DNA of 64,000 nt from SURF-28 sp034521465 (GTDB taxonomy: Bacteria > Bacteroidota > Ignavibacteria > Ignavibacteriales > Melioribacteraceae). This document shows, in pieces, positions 8,146-18,668 of the stretch. Within the stretch, counting starts at the first letter, position 1. Each line of letters starts with the position of its first letter. The translations under genes were made by a program, and so were the position numbers. The stretch covers positions 558,001-622,000 of the forward strand of contig JAXHMN010000016.1 in the NCBI GenBank assembly GCA_034521465.1, written 5' to 3'. Under the pieces are notes generated by a model that searched no databases, was not told where the DNA came from, and saw only the letters and a program-made list of their open reading frames with translations.

Positions 8146-10260
8146 TTGAAAACATTGTTTCTCGTCATATTGAGTATTTCACTTCTGTATGCACAAACAG
8201 AAAAAGAATATGAGTTAACGGAAATAGAGTTTGCCGGAAATGAAGCTATATCTTCCGATGAACTTAAGAGTGTAATCATCTCTAAAGAATCACCCGGTTG
8301 GTTCTCAAAATTTTTAAACAGTTTTACTAGTTTCGGTGAAGAACCGGTTTATTTTGATTCTCTTCAGATTGTAAATGATATTAGGCAATTAAAGAATTAT
8401 TACTATGATAACGGGTATTTCAAGGCATCGTTTTCGAGTGAATATGGTTTAGATACAACAGATAACACGGCTGTGCTCCGTTATTTTATAAATGAAAATC
8501 AACCGGCTTACTTTCGGCAGCTGGAAATAACAGGAATTGAAAATTTCGCATGGGTTGCCGTTGATGAAGTAAAAGAAGTTATCCAAGTAGATACTACCGA
8601 AATTTACACAGCTGATGAAGTCAGTAGAATCAGAGATCATATAATGCGTCTTGGTCTCGATTTTGGACACATGCTCATATCTGTAAGTACGCCAAAGATA
8701 GATGTTGATACACTCGAAAATAAAGTTGACGTTTATATGCACTTTGATATCGGGGATAGGTACCGGGTAAGCGAAGTACGTGTCAATAAAACCGGACCCG
8801 GTTCGGATGAAGTCCGGGATGACTTGTTAAAACAAATTGCAGATATTGAACCCGAAGATTATTACAGCTATTACAACTTACAGCGTGCACAAGTCAGACT
8901 TTACAGAACCAATTTATTCAGCTCCGTTCTTTTATCCGGTGTTGTCTCTGATACAAACAAAAATTACGTTCCAATTGCATTGAGTGCTGACGTTGGCTTG
9001 TTGCACGAACTCTCTCCGGAGTTAATTGTAAATAATGAAGATAACGCCTTCAATTTAGGTGTCGGTCTTTCTTTTTCACGAAAAAACTTTTTGGGTGACG
9101 CAAGAAAACTAACTTTGAGTACATCAACTGCTGCTTAAGACATCACTCAGCTTATCTCAAATGCATCTTTAGCGGATACTGAATATGTTCGGTTATGTTG
9201 ATGCACGTGCAATAATTGATCAACCTTATTTTTTGGGAAGAACATTTCCACTAAATTAGAAACCTATTACACACTTCAAAAACGGCGTAACGAATATAAT
9301 GCCACACTTTATGGCGGTAAAATCAGTTTTGATATTGAGCTGCCAAGATTTACGTATCTGACTTCACTAATTTTTGGACTAAATGTTGAGCGGTCAAAGT
9401 ATGTCTTTACAGAACAATACACCTATAACGCTCTGTACGGATTTGCAGTTAACAATTATCCTGGTGAAAATCCGTCATTTATTGACAGTGTTGTAACGGA
9501 CTTATTAGCCGCTGAAACTGATTTCACCAGTCAACAAACAAATTCTGTATTAAGTGTTAATCTTGGAGCAAACAAAACTGACAATTCACTTTTTCCAACG
9601 GAGGGATATTCACTTTCGTTATCGTTGGAAGATGGAAATTCGCTTTCTTATCTATTTAATAAAATCAGCGGAGGTGAATTTGATAATACATTGTATTATA
9701 AAGCATTGTTAACAACCACAGCTTATCTACCGGTTTATGATTCGGAGACTGATGCATTCGGCATAAAATTTCGTGTCGGCACAATAAAATCCTACGACGG
9801 AGATAAATTTGAAATTCCGTTGAATCAAAGATTTTATGCCGGCGGCAGTAACTCTCTAAGAGGTTGGAATACAAGAGGACTTGTTCCCGAACAAAATTTT
9901 GGAACCTTGAGCGCTAACCCCACTCCGGAAGAAATTGAGTCAGTTCTCATTCAAAATGTAATACCGGGTGGATTTTTTGTTCTGGAAGGATCAATCGAAA
10001 CAAGAAATAGAATAACCGGTAAACTTGGCAGCGCTGTGTTCGTTGATTATGGAAATGTTTGGAATGATTTCGACGATATGCAGTTTGAAACAATTGCCGT
10101 CTCAGCCGGATTCGGATTACGATACTATTCAGATTTTGCTCCGTTTAGGATAGATTTCGGTTTTAAAATTTATGATCCGGGTGATAGAAGATCAGTTTTC
10201 AAAAAATCATTCTTTCCCGAAACATTTGAATTTCATTTCGGAATAGGGGAAGCGTTTTAA
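8146..10260 (+). CDS. BamA/TamA-like Omp85 outer-membrane assembly protein (in-frame stop and frameshifts)
   Basis: Omp85 proteins insert beta-barrels into the outer membrane. The TTG start at 8146 follows AAGGA. A short signal peptide is followed by POTRA-like repeats (LTEIEFAGNEAISSDEL, RQLEITGIENF, YRVSEVRVNKTGPG) up to about residue 290, then the 16-strand barrel. The barrel contains FYAGGSNSLRGWNTRGLVP, the conserved lid-lock RGW type motif, VFVDYGNVWNDF and PFRIDFGFKIYD, and ends in an aromatic residue as barrels do (GIGEAF). An in-frame TAA at 9136-9138 and frame changes near 9180 and 9237 interrupt the middle; first and last parts are in the same frame. About 705 residues in total. 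BamA and TamA cannot be told apart here. Confidence 0.85.
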
Positions 10261-10327
10261 ATTCCATTATCTTTGAATACCTCATTGAATTTAGCTACAT
10301 TTAAAGTCATACTTTTTGGGAATTTGT

Positions 10328-11203
10328 ATGCTTAACAGTATGACAGGCTTTGGAAAGTCTGTCCTTAAAAATAACGGTTTTTCGGTTGAAACCGAGATAA
10401 AAAGTGTTAACAGCCGGTATCTTGATGTATCATTGAGATTGCCGCGTGCATTTTATCAATATGAATTTGATTTTCGAGAACAAGTAAAAAAGAAAATCGC
10501 ACGGGGAAAATTATACATTTCTGTTTCAGCTAAAAATGATGGCATCGACGATTCTCTCGGTCAGTTGAATGAAGTAGCGTTAAAAACTACTTTGGCTGCA
10601 CTTGAAAAAATCCGGGAAGTATCCGGAGTTAAGGATGAGATAAAATTAGATCACTTACTGAATTTTAGCGAAATATTCATGGAAAATTCCGAAGATTCCC
10701 AAGAAGATCAATACAAACTTATTTCTGAATCAATAGATAGTGCTTTGAATTCGCTTGAAGAAATGAGAGGCAAAGAGGGTACCGAGTTAGGTATCGATTT
10801 AACAAAAAGATTGGAGAGTATTGAGCAAAGTATTTCCTCAATCGAAGAACTCTCAAGGAATTCAATTGAAGACTATTTCGAAAAATTAAAAGAAAGAGCA
10901 ATTCAACTTTCATCCGATTTAATTGATAACCAAGATCGTTTAATTCAGGAGCTAGCTTTATTGTCTGAGAAATATGATGTTACCGAAGAGTGTGTTCGTC
11001 TTAGAAGCCATATAAAATTATTTAAAGAATCGATGGAAATAAATGAACCTTCGGGAAGAAAATTGAATTTTATTTCTCAGGAAATGAATAGAGAAGCAAA
11101 CACAATTAACAGCAAAACTGTCTCAACACAGATTTCCGCTCATGGAATTTCTATAAAAGAAGAATTAGAGAAAATAAGAGAACAACTTCAAAATATTGAG
11201 TAA
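10328..11203 (+). CDS. YicC family endoribonuclease
   Basis: YicC proteins are ring-shaped RNases (founding member E. coli YicC/RnhM) often linked to gmk. The start at ATG 10328 gives MLNSMTGFGKS, the conserved family start, with GGGA about 8 bases upstream. An upstream TTG at 10316 is less likely. Further marks are EIKSVNSRYLDVSLRLPRAF near the N-terminus, a helical middle, and the C-terminal DUF1732 motif GRKLNFISQEMNREANTIN followed by KTVSTQISAHGISIKEELEK. At 291 residues it has normal length. gmk starts 3 bases after the stop, so the two are co-transcribed. Confidence 0.93.
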   Translation: MLNSMTGFGKSVLKNNGFSVETEIKSVNSRYLDVSLRLPRAFYQYEFDFREQVKKKIARGKLYISVSAKNDGIDDSLGQLNEVALKTTLAALEKIREVSGVKDEIKLDHLLNFSEIFMENSEDSQEDQYKLISESIDSALNSLEEMRGKEGTELGIDLTKRLESIEQSISSIEELSRNSIEDYFEKLKERAIQLSSDLIDNQDRLIQELALLSEKYDVTEECVRLRSHIKLFKESMEINEPSGRKLNFISQEMNREANTINSKTVSTQISAHGISIKEELEKIREQLQNIE

Positions 11204-11205
11204 AA

Positions 11206-11776
11206 TTGAAAAAGAATGCTAAACTCTTCGTTTTTTCTGCGCCAAGCGGTTCGGGTAAAACGACTATAGTAAGAAAACTTTTACAAGAATTTGATGATTT
11301 ACACTTTTCAATTTCGGCTACAACTCGTTCAAGACGGCAAAACGAAATTGATGGAAAAGATTATTTTTTATTTCTGAAGATGAATTCCAGAAAAAAATTG
11401 AGGGAAATGAATTTATTGAATGGGAAAAATTTTATGACTATTATTACGGCACTTTAAAAAGTTCGTGGATAATCTTCTTTCCCAAAAAAAATCCGTACTT
11501 TTAGAAGTTGATGTAAAAGGAGCTCTCAGAATAAAAAAGAAGTATGAAAATTCCGTACTTATTTTTATTGCTCCTCCAAGCAAAAAAATCTTAAAACAAA
11601 GATTAATTGCTCGAAAAACCGAAACTCAGGAAGATCTCGAAAAACGAATTGAACGTGCTGAAATGGAACTTGAGTATAAAGATAAATTTGATCATGTAAT
11701 TATTAATGAAAATCTTGATTCGGCAATAGAGCAAGCGATTAAAATAATAAATAAAGAAATTTACAATCAGGAGTAA
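11206..11776 (+). CDS. gmk: guanylate kinase (two frameshifts)
   Basis: It phosphorylates GMP to GDP. The TTG start at 11206 lies just after the yicC stop. The P-loop SAPSGSGKTTIVRKLL (residues 10-25) is followed by FSISATTRSRR and DGKDYF. The frame changes near 11365 to SEDEFQKKIEGNEFIEWEKF and YDYYYGTL, then again near 11457 to VDNLLSQKKSVLLEVDVKGA, IFIAPPS and the C-terminal KRIERAEMELEYKDKFDHVI. About 190 residues, as usual. rpoZ follows after 5 bases, the common gmk-rpoZ order. The indels fall in a T-run and an A-run and look like errors. Confidence 0.94.
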
Positions 11777-11781
11777 AGCAA

Positions 11782-12090
11782 ATGCCAATTAAACCGATTG
11801 ACTTAAATAAAATCGAAAAGAATACGGAAAATATTTATGAATCCGTTAAAGTCGCCGCCAAAAAGGCGAGATTGATCAATGATCAAAACAAACTTGAGTT
11901 TACTACTTTACTGAATACCTTGACTCAAGGTACTGAAGATGATTTTGAGGATAAAGAAAATCCGGATCAATTAAAACTCTCATTAGAGTTTGAAAAACGG
12001 GATAAACCCCATCATCAAGCGCTTGAGCAGTTAATTAACGGAGAAATTGAATTCCGGTATAAAGAGAAAGAAGTACAAGTAGACGCTTAA
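11782..12090 (+). CDS. rpoZ: RNA polymerase subunit omega
   Basis: Omega is the small assembly subunit of RNA polymerase. This 102-residue protein has the omega core NTENIYESVKVAAKKARLIND at residues 14-34 and an acidic C-terminal part, as in Bacteroidota-type omega proteins of similar length. Position supports the call, since it directly follows gmk. The complex terminator at 12099-12189 closes the yicC-gmk-rpoZ operon. Confidence 0.8.
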   Translation: MPIKPIDLNKIEKNTENIYESVKVAAKKARLINDQNKLEFTTLLNTLTQGTEDDFEDKENPDQLKLSLEFEKRDKPHHQALEQLINGEIEFRYKEKEVQVDA

Positions 12091-12098
12091 TTTTTTTT

Positions 12099-12189
12099 GG
12101 CAGTTTCAAATCAAAGAATTAATTGAGAGAAAAGATATTCGATCTCAATTAAGGGAAAAATTTTTCTTGAAACTGCCTCTTTTTTTTTA
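12099..12189 (+). terminator. two-tier hairpin terminator after rpoZ
   Basis: The outer arms GGCAGTTTCAA (12099-12109) and TTGAAACTGCC (12167-12177) are a perfect 11-bp match followed by a T tract to 12189. Inside the loop a second hairpin pairs TTAATTGAGA (12119-12128) with TCTCAATTAA (12143-12152). The inner helix is unusual for a simple terminator. Confidence 0.85.
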
Positions 12190-12262
12190 TCTTCGTCTCT
12201 ATTTACCATCGCAACCCTCCCAATTTTTAATTATCTTCCAAGTTCCAATCAAGTATTTTATT

Positions 12263-13026
12263 ATGGAAATTAAGAAACTAATTATAGAGGCACTTGAAGA
12301 CCAAAAGGCAATTTTTGGCGACGATTTATATCAACAATTGAAAATACCGGAACCGGAAGAAAAGTATGTTGAAAAAGTTCAAGAGAGCTCTATTAAATCC
12401 CCAAAAGAAGAAAAAGAAGAACCGGTAATGACAAAAAATTTATTTCAGGAAGAATTTGAGAAGCGGAATCTTTAGATGAATTGTATGATATCATTCATAC
12501 ATGTAAAAAATGTCAGCTTGGAGAAACCCGAACAAATTTTGTTTTCGGTGTCGGCAATCCAGATGCTGATGTAATGTTAATCGGTGAAGCGCCCGGCGCG
12601 GAAGAGGATAAACAGGGAATACCATTTGTCGGAAGAGCAGGTAAATTATTGACAGATATTCTCAAAGCAATAAATTTCGAAAGAGAGGAAGTGTACATTG
12701 CAAATATTTTAAAATGCAGACCGCCAAATAATAGAGACCCGTTACCGGACGAAATTGGTAAATGTAAACCCCATCTCGAAAAACAAATAGAATTAATTAA
12801 ACCGAAAGTGATTTTATGCTTAGGTAGAGTTGCTGCAATAGAATTACTCGGTAAAAAAGTAACGCTTACTAAACTTCGAGAAGAAATCCACGAGTTCAAA
12901 GGAGTTAAAGTGATGGCGACTTATCATCCGGCTGCTCTCCTCGAAAACCCAAACTGGAAAAAGGGCTGCTGGGAAGATGTACAAAAATTTCGTAAGTTAT
13001 ATGACGAGCTAACAGGTAAGAAATAA
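12263..13026 (+). CDS. family 4 uracil-DNA glycosylase (one frameshift)
   Basis: These thermostable-type UDGs remove uracil from DNA and carry a 4Fe-4S cluster. The start at ATG 12263 gives MEIKKLIIEALEDQK. A charged linker of about 45 residues follows, and the frame changes near 12460. The catalytic domain then shows CKKCQLG (two cluster Cys), GEAPGAEEDKQGIPFVGRAG, ILKCRPPNNRDP (third Cys), GKCKPHLEKQ (fourth Cys) and HPAALL near the C-terminus. GEAPG with E at the third position is the family 4 motif. The stop overlaps the dnaB start (TAATG at 13024-13028), so they are translationally coupled. Confidence 0.9.
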
Positions 13027-14481
13027 TGTCAAAAGGCAACGGAAAAAACATAGACATTGATAATCTTAAAAAATTATCGAAATAAACCGCCGGCTGCTAT
13101 TGAAGTCGAACGAATGGTTCTCGGTGCAATGTTGATAGACGGCGAAGCTGTACCAAAGGCAGTCGAGATTTTAAAACCGGAAAATTTTTATGATAAAAAA
13201 CACGGATTCATTTTTGATGCAATTGTTTCGCTATACAATTCTAATGAACCGGTTGATACAGTAACACTTTATGAAGAACTTAAAAAATCAGCTAAACTGG
13301 ATGAAGTTGGCGGCGCCACATTTATCAGTAAGTTATCCGAAGATATTTCATCTGCGGCTAATATAGATTTTCATGCAAGAGTAATTTTAGAAAAGTGGAT
13401 ACTCAGAAAGTTAATTTCCACCTCTTTTGAAATTGCGAGCGATGCATTCCAAGGACAAGAAGATGTTTTTGATATACTCGATCAAGCAGAATCAAAAATA
13501 TTCAGCATATCGGAGCAAAGTACAAAAGAGTCTTTTAAGTCGATGGATAAAGCTGTTCGCGAAGCTCTTGAACTTATTGAAGCAATTCATAATAAAAATA
13601 TTTCTACTTTTTCAGTACCATCAGGTTATTTATCAATTAGATGAACTGCTCGGTGGATTTCAAAAATCAGATTTAATAATTATTGCCGCAAGACCTTCGA
13701 TGGGAAAAACCGCATTTGCACTTTCGGTTGCGCGTAATGCCGCAATCGAACATAAAGTTCCTATAGCTTTATTCAGTCTTGAGATGTCAACAATTCAGTT
13801 GGCAACAAGACTAATCTCTGCCGAAGCAAGAATAAATGCTCACAGTGTTAGAACAGGTAAATTCAAAGCAGAAGAAGGGGCTAAGATAAGCCGGACAGTT
13901 CATAAATTAAGCAAAGCCCCAATTTACATTGACGATACACCCGGCCTCAACGTACTTGAATTAAGAGCAAAAGCACGCCGCTTAAAAAACGAAAAAAATG
14001 TTGGAATGATCATCGTTGATTACCTCCAACTTATGAGCAGCAGTTTTAGAGCCGAAAGCCGTGAACGAGAAATTTCTATTATATCGCGCTCTTTGAAAGG
14101 ATTAGCAAAAGAGTTGAACATTCCGGTCATTGCTTTATCACAGTTGAACCGTGCTGTTGAACAATCTTCTGATAAACGCACCTGATGTTATCGCACCTTA
14201 GGGAGTCTGGCTCAATTGAGCAAGATGCCGACGTTGTGCTCTTTCTCTACCGTCCGGAAGCATACGAAATTGAACAATATCAAAATGGTGAATCAACCGA
14301 GGGAGTTGCCGAAGTGATAATCGGTAAACAACGTAACGGTCCTATCGGTGATGTAAAACTTCAGTTCATAAAAGATTACGCAAGATTTGAAAATAGAGAA
14401 CTATTTAGAACTCAATTACCTGAGGCAACGGAAACTTCTGCACCACCTCCCGAACAGTCCGATGAGGACTGGCCGATATGA
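13026..14481 (+). CDS. dnaB: replicative DNA helicase (three frameshifts)
   Basis: DnaB unwinds DNA at the fork as a hexamer. The ATG at 13026 overlaps the previous stop. The N-terminal domain has NKPPAAIEVERMVLGAML and ENFYDKKHGFIFDAI. The RecA-like domain has LDELLGGFQKSDLIIIAARP, the Walker A SMGKTAFAL, FSLEMS, IIVDYLQLM, ALSQLNRAVEQS, SHLRESGSIEQDADVV and VIIGKQRNGPIG. Frame changes lie near 13078, 13625 and 14175. The total of about 484 residues is normal. There is no intein at the P-loop, a common insertion site. The TGA stop overlaps the next ATG. The frame changes are in conserved sequence and look like errors. Confidence 0.95.
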
Positions 14482-15350
14482 TGAAGTATTTACTAATCAT
14501 TGTTTTTTTTTCTATAGTTAATTTTGCTCAATCGGTTTACACACCCGAAGATGTTGAAATCTGTCAAAGCAAATTTCGGTTGGCAGTCGAACTAGATTTA
14601 CAGCCCAAACCCATAAACGAAATTGTAATCGAAATCGGAAAAAGTTTTCTCGGGTTGGATTATGAAGCCCACACTCTTGAAAAAGGGGATAACGAAAACT
14701 TAGTAATTCACTTAACCGGACTCGATTGCTACACCTTCTTAGAAAGCGCATTAGTTTTTGCCCGCTGCATCAAACAAAATGATACAACTTTTGAATGTTA
14801 CCAAAAGGAACTTGAGAACATCCGCTATCGCAATGGTGAAATGAAAGATTATCCTTCGCGGCTTCACTATTTCTCTGAGTGGATTTACGAAATGGACAAG
14901 CGGGGAATAGCGTAAAGATATAACAAAAGATATCGGCGGCGAATCTTATGAAAATAAAGTTAATTTTATGAGCACACATCCCGATGCTTACGAACAATTA
15001 AAGAACTAATCCCCAGTTTTGTAGAAGATATATCCGCAATTGAAAAAGAGATTAGCTAAACGCAAATCATTATTACATCCCGCAAGAGCGAAATTGAATA
15101 TTTTGAAGATAAAATTCAATCCGGTGATATATCTAGGAATTACCACCAGCATAAAAGGATTGGATATTTCACATACAGGAATCGCTATTAGACTTAGACG
15201 ATGGAAGAATTTATTTGCTACATGCCCCAAATGTAGGAAAGAAAGTTCAAATTTCCGATGTGCCTCTTGCTGATTATATAAAAGCGATAAAAAATCAAAC
15301 GGGATTATTGTTTCAGAACGATTTCTCCTGAATTAGCTAACGTTCCATAA
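14478..15350 (+). CDS. DUF1460 N-acetylmuramoyl-L-alanine amidase-like secreted protein (several frameshifts)
   Basis: DUF1460 proteins belong to the NlpC/P60-like cysteine peptidase superfamily and probably act on cell-wall amide bonds. A signal peptide (MMKYLLIIVFFSIVNFAQS) is followed by LGLDYEAHTLEKG and LTGLDCYTFLESALVFARC, where DCYTF carries the likely nucleophile Cys. Further on come YRNGEMKDYPSRLHYFSEWI, MSTHPDAYEQLK, DKIQSGDILGITT and DISHTGIAI with the likely catalytic His, then YLLHAPNVGKKVQISDVPL. Frame changes occur near 14910, 15006, 15060 and 15190. The end is uncertain: either TAG 15334-15336 or TAA 15348-15350. The ATG overlaps the dnaB stop. Confidence 0.75.
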
Positions 15351-15351
15351 G

Positions 15352-15491
15352 ATACTTATAAATGAAGTATTGTTTAGAGACTATACTAGTCTTAAATGAA
15401 AGTTTCAATTGGAGAAATAGTCAATGCAATAATTCAGTTGTCTTGATGAGAAGAGATTCGCTGAGTTCATTTCTTAAAGATGGAATCTCTT
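15352..15491. other. intergenic region with three inverted repeats between convergent genes
   Basis: Three inverted repeats lie between the DUF1460 gene and nfo: ATACTT 15352-15357 with AAGTAT 15365-15370; AGACT 15378-15382 with AGTCT 15388-15392; and the perfect 9-bp AAGAGATTC 15451-15459 with GAATCTCTT 15483-15491, which ends 5 bases from the nfo stop. None is followed by a clear T-run, so termination is only a guess. Confidence 0.4.
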
Positions 15492-15496
15492 GCTGA

Positions 15497-16356
15497 TCAT
15501 TTTGTAATCAAACCCTTCAACACATTCAAATTTTCAATGTCTTCCATCATATCTTTTCCTTTAGGTGTTTCAAGAACTTTCGGAATGTGAGCAATCTTTT
15601 TGTCGTTCATGATATTTGAAAATCCTTCCTTACCGATAAACCCTTTCCCGATATGTTCATGCCGGTCAACTCTGCTGCCAAGTTCCTTTTTGCTGTCATT
15701 CATATGAAAACATTTTAATAGATCAAGCCCGATGATGTGGTCAAATTCCTTCATCGTTTTTTTGTAGCCCTCTTTGGATTTAATATCATAACCCGCTGCA
15801 AAAATGTGTGCGGTATCTATGCAAACACACATTCTCTCTTTATCATCAACCATATCAATAATTTTACGAAGTTGCTCAAAAGTATAACCGAGGTTTGTAC
15901 CTTGTCCGGCAGTTGCTTCAAGCATACTTTTTACATTATAATTTTTTGTTTTTCGTGTGCAATATTTATTGATTCGGCAATGATCTTTAATCCGTTTTCT
16001 TCCCCTTGACCCGTATGTGCGCCGGGATGAAAATTCAAATGCTCAATTTCCAATTGTTCACAGCGAGTTAACTCATCAATAAAAGCATTTCGTGATTTTT
16101 CTAAGAGCTGCTTGTTTTTTGCACAAAGATTAATGAGATAAGAATCGTGCACTAAAATATATTTAATCTTCGAAGCTGCTCGCTTTTCTTTAAATGCTGT
16201 GATCTCTTTTTCGTCAAGCGGTTTTGCCTTCCATTGGTTATTGTTTTTTGAAAAGATTTGAATTGCGGTAAAATCAAATTTGCTTGCTCTATCAATTGCA
16301 GTGGAAACACCGCCAGAAATTGATGTATGAGCTCCGAGTAATTGTTTCAAAATCAT
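15497..16356 (-). CDS. nfo: deoxyribonuclease IV / endonuclease IV (one frameshift)
   Basis: Endonuclease IV cuts DNA 5' to abasic sites using three zinc ions. The N-terminal part reads LLGAHTSISGGVSTAIDRA, NNQWKAKPL and HDSYLINL, then NFHPGAHTGQGEENG with metal-binding His. The frame changes near 15928. The second part has LEATAGQGTNLGYTFEQL, VCIDTAHIFAAGYDI, FHMNDSKKELGSRVDRHEHI and GKGFIG, all classic metal-site motifs. About 286 residues, as expected. The ATG (16356-16354) overlaps the gatB stop by 3 bases (ATGA), so it is coupled to gatB. Confidence 0.95.
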
Positions 16357-17788
16357 CCTTTCAATTTTTTTAATAAAATTTCATTAACAATTTTTGGATT
16401 GGCTTTGCCCTGTGTTTCACGCATTACTTGTCCGACTAAAAACCCAAGCACTTTCTCTCTACCGCTTCTAAATTCTTCAACTTGTTTTTGGTTCTTTTTG
16501 ATTATATCATTAATTACTTTTTCAATTTCTGATGTGTCTGTAATCTGTATAAGATTCTTTTCTTTAACTATAATTTCCGGATCTTTGTTTTCCTTTAATA
16601 ATTCTTCAAACACATCTTTCCCAATTTGACTACTGATTGTTCCTTTCCTCATTAAGGAAATTAATCTTCCGATATTTTTTGCAGAAATAGAAAAATCTTT
16701 AATACTTATTTTCTGTTCATTCAAAATATTTGAGATACCGACCATCACCCAGTTGCTTGCCGATTTATAATCATCAGTTTCTGTGATTATATCTTCGTAA
16801 TAATCAGCCATCTCTTTTGAGCTTGTTAAAATCTCTGCATCGTACTCAGGAATTTTATATTCTGTAATGAATCTTAGCCTGCGGATTTCGGGAAGCTCCG
16901 GCATTTGCGCTTCAATTTTATTTTTCCATTCTTCGTTAACTAGAATTGGCATTAAATCCGGATCGGGGAAGTAACGGTAATCATGTGATTCTTCTTTGCT
17001 TCGCATCGTGAATGCTTCGTTTAAGTCGGCGTTCCAAAGCAAAGTTTCCTGCACGATTTGTTCACCATCTGTAATCCTTTCAATCTGCCTATTGATTTCA
17101 AAATCTATTGCACGCTCAACGTTGCGGAACGAGTTCATATTTTTCACTTCGGTTTTAACACCAAGTTTTTCTTCGCCTTTTTTCGGACGGAAACGTTCGC
17201 ATCACAGCGAAGAGAACCTTCTTCCATATTCCCATCGCAAATGCCAAGATAAGTTACAATCTGTTTGAGTGAGGTTAGATATTGATAAGCTTCTTTAGCT
17301 GAAGAAATATCCGGTTCGGTAACAATTTCAATTAACGGAACTCCACACCGATTTAAATCAACTAGGGTATCAGAACCTTGATCGTGAATTGACTTACCCG
17401 CATCTTCTTCCAAGTGAATTCTTTTGATTCTGATTTGCTTGGGTTTTCCTGCGGCGTCGAGTACTTCAATAAAACCATGTTCACATAACGGTTCTTCGAA
17501 CTGTGAAATCTGATAACCTTTCGGTAAGTCGGGATAAAAATAATTTTTGCGCGCAAATATAGAACGTTCATTTATTTCACAATGAACCGCTAATCCCATT
17601 AAAACACTGTATTCAATTGCTTTTTTATTTGTTACAGGAAGCGCACCGGGATGACCGAGGCAAACCGGGCAAACATTTGAATTCGGTTTGGAACCAAATT
17701 TTGTAGAGCAGCCGCAGAATAATTTTGTGTTCGTCAGCAACTGCGCGTGAACTTCTAATCCAATTACAGCTTCGTAGTTTTGATTCAT
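16353..17788 (-). CDS. gatB: aspartyl/glutamyl-tRNA amidotransferase subunit B (one frameshift)
   Basis: GatB is the kinase and tRNA-binding subunit of GatCAB, which converts Glu-tRNA(Gln) or Asp-tRNA(Asn) to the amide form. It starts MNQNYEAVIGLEVHAQLLT and shows KLFCGCSTKFG and NVCPVCLGHPGALPV (zinc Cys), ARKNYFYPDLPKGYQISQFE and EEGSLRCDANVSVR. The frame breaks near 17146 and resumes at VKNMNSFRNVERAIDFEI, then SKEESHDYRYFPDPDL and the C-terminal tRNA-binding tail GQVMRETQGKANPKIVNEIL. About 478 residues. gatC lies apart at 33467. First gene of gatB-nfo. Confidence 0.96.
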
Positions 17789-17933
17789 TTTTGAAAATTA
17801 TTTTTGGAGTGCTAAATATAAAGAAAGGTTCAGACAATCGTGAAAAAGAAAAGAAAGTCTAGTTGCTCAAATTTTACTTTGTTTCTTTTTATAGGGATAT
17901 TTAAAATTATTATTGAACTTATTGGAGAGATCA

Positions 17934-18656
17934 ATGGAATTAGATGTTCTTGTATTTGCATCTCACCCCGATGATGCTGAATTGGCAATGGGCGGAACGA
18001 TTGCAAAGTTTGTAAAAAATGGAAAGAAAGTTGGAATTGTTGATTTATCAGCCGGGGAAATGGGTACACGCGGAACCGTTGAAACTCGTGCAAAAGAAAC
18101 CGAAGACGCATCAAAAATATTAGGAATTCAAGTCCGCGAAAATCTTGGTTTGCCCGACGGAAAACTGAAATTGGATGAGCAGTTTGTTAATGCCGTCATT
18201 AAACAAATAAGAAGATATAAACCAACTGTAATATTTGCGCCATATTTTAATGACCGCCATCCCGATCATATCGGAACGAGTAGAATAGTTAAAGAAGCAT
18301 TTTTCTTTTCCGGATTGGCGAAAATAGAAACTGAATTTGATGGTAAAAAGCAGCGTCCATTCAGACCCGAAAAAATATTTTATTATATGCAGTACTACGA
18401 ATTCCAACCGAGTTTTATTTTCGATATAAGCGAAACATTCGAACTAAAAATGAAAGCAATGAACGCATACGACACTCAGTTCTTCAATGAAAAAAGAAAA
18501 TTAGAGGAGCCGGAAACTTTCATTAGTCAAATGAATTTTATAAAATTTATTGAAGCTCGTGCTCGTTACTTTGGATTTAAAATCGGGAAAGAGTACGGCG
18601 AACCTTTTTATTCCGAGGAAGAAATTGAACACGATTTTAAAATTTATCTCAAATAA
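17934..18656 (+). CDS. bshB1: bacillithiol biosynthesis deacetylase BshB1
   Basis: BshB1 deacetylates N-acetylglucosaminyl malate, the second step of bacillithiol synthesis. The start is ATG 17934, with GGAGAG 6 bases upstream; an in-frame TTG at 17913 has no such site. The zinc motif HPDDAELAMGGTIAKF (about residue 9) is followed by DLSAGEMGTRGT, LGLPDGKL, APYFNDRHPDHIGTSRIVKEA and YYMQYYEFQPSFIFDIS, all typical of this LmbE-like subgroup. The length of 240 residues is usual. Other bsh genes are not in the window. The next gene starts 12 bases downstream. Confidence 0.92.
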   Translation: MELDVLVFASHPDDAELAMGGTIAKFVKNGKKVGIVDLSAGEMGTRGTVETRAKETEDASKILGIQVRENLGLPDGKLKLDEQFVNAVIKQIRRYKPTVIFAPYFNDRHPDHIGTSRIVKEAFFFSGLAKIETEFDGKKQRPFRPEKIFYYMQYYEFQPSFIFDISETFELKMKAMNAYDTQFFNEKRKLEEPETFISQMNFIKFIEARARYFGFKIGKEYGEPFYSEEEIEHDFKIYLK

Positions 18657-18668
18657 GGAGGATAAATT

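Noticed and set aside
9136..9138. Readthrough or recoded TAA inside the BamA-like gene
   Set aside because: It sits within 100 bases of two frameshifts in the same gene, so a base error is much more likely than recoding.
13650..14480. Intein in dnaB
   Set aside because: The P-loop and other insertion sites read straight through; only small indels break the frame.
699..17788. Programmed ribosomal frameshifting in rplM, tsf, pyrH, gmk, dnaB and gatB
   Set aside because: The breaks lack slippery heptamers with downstream structures, occur in many unrelated genes, and need both +1 and -1 corrections. Indel errors are simpler.
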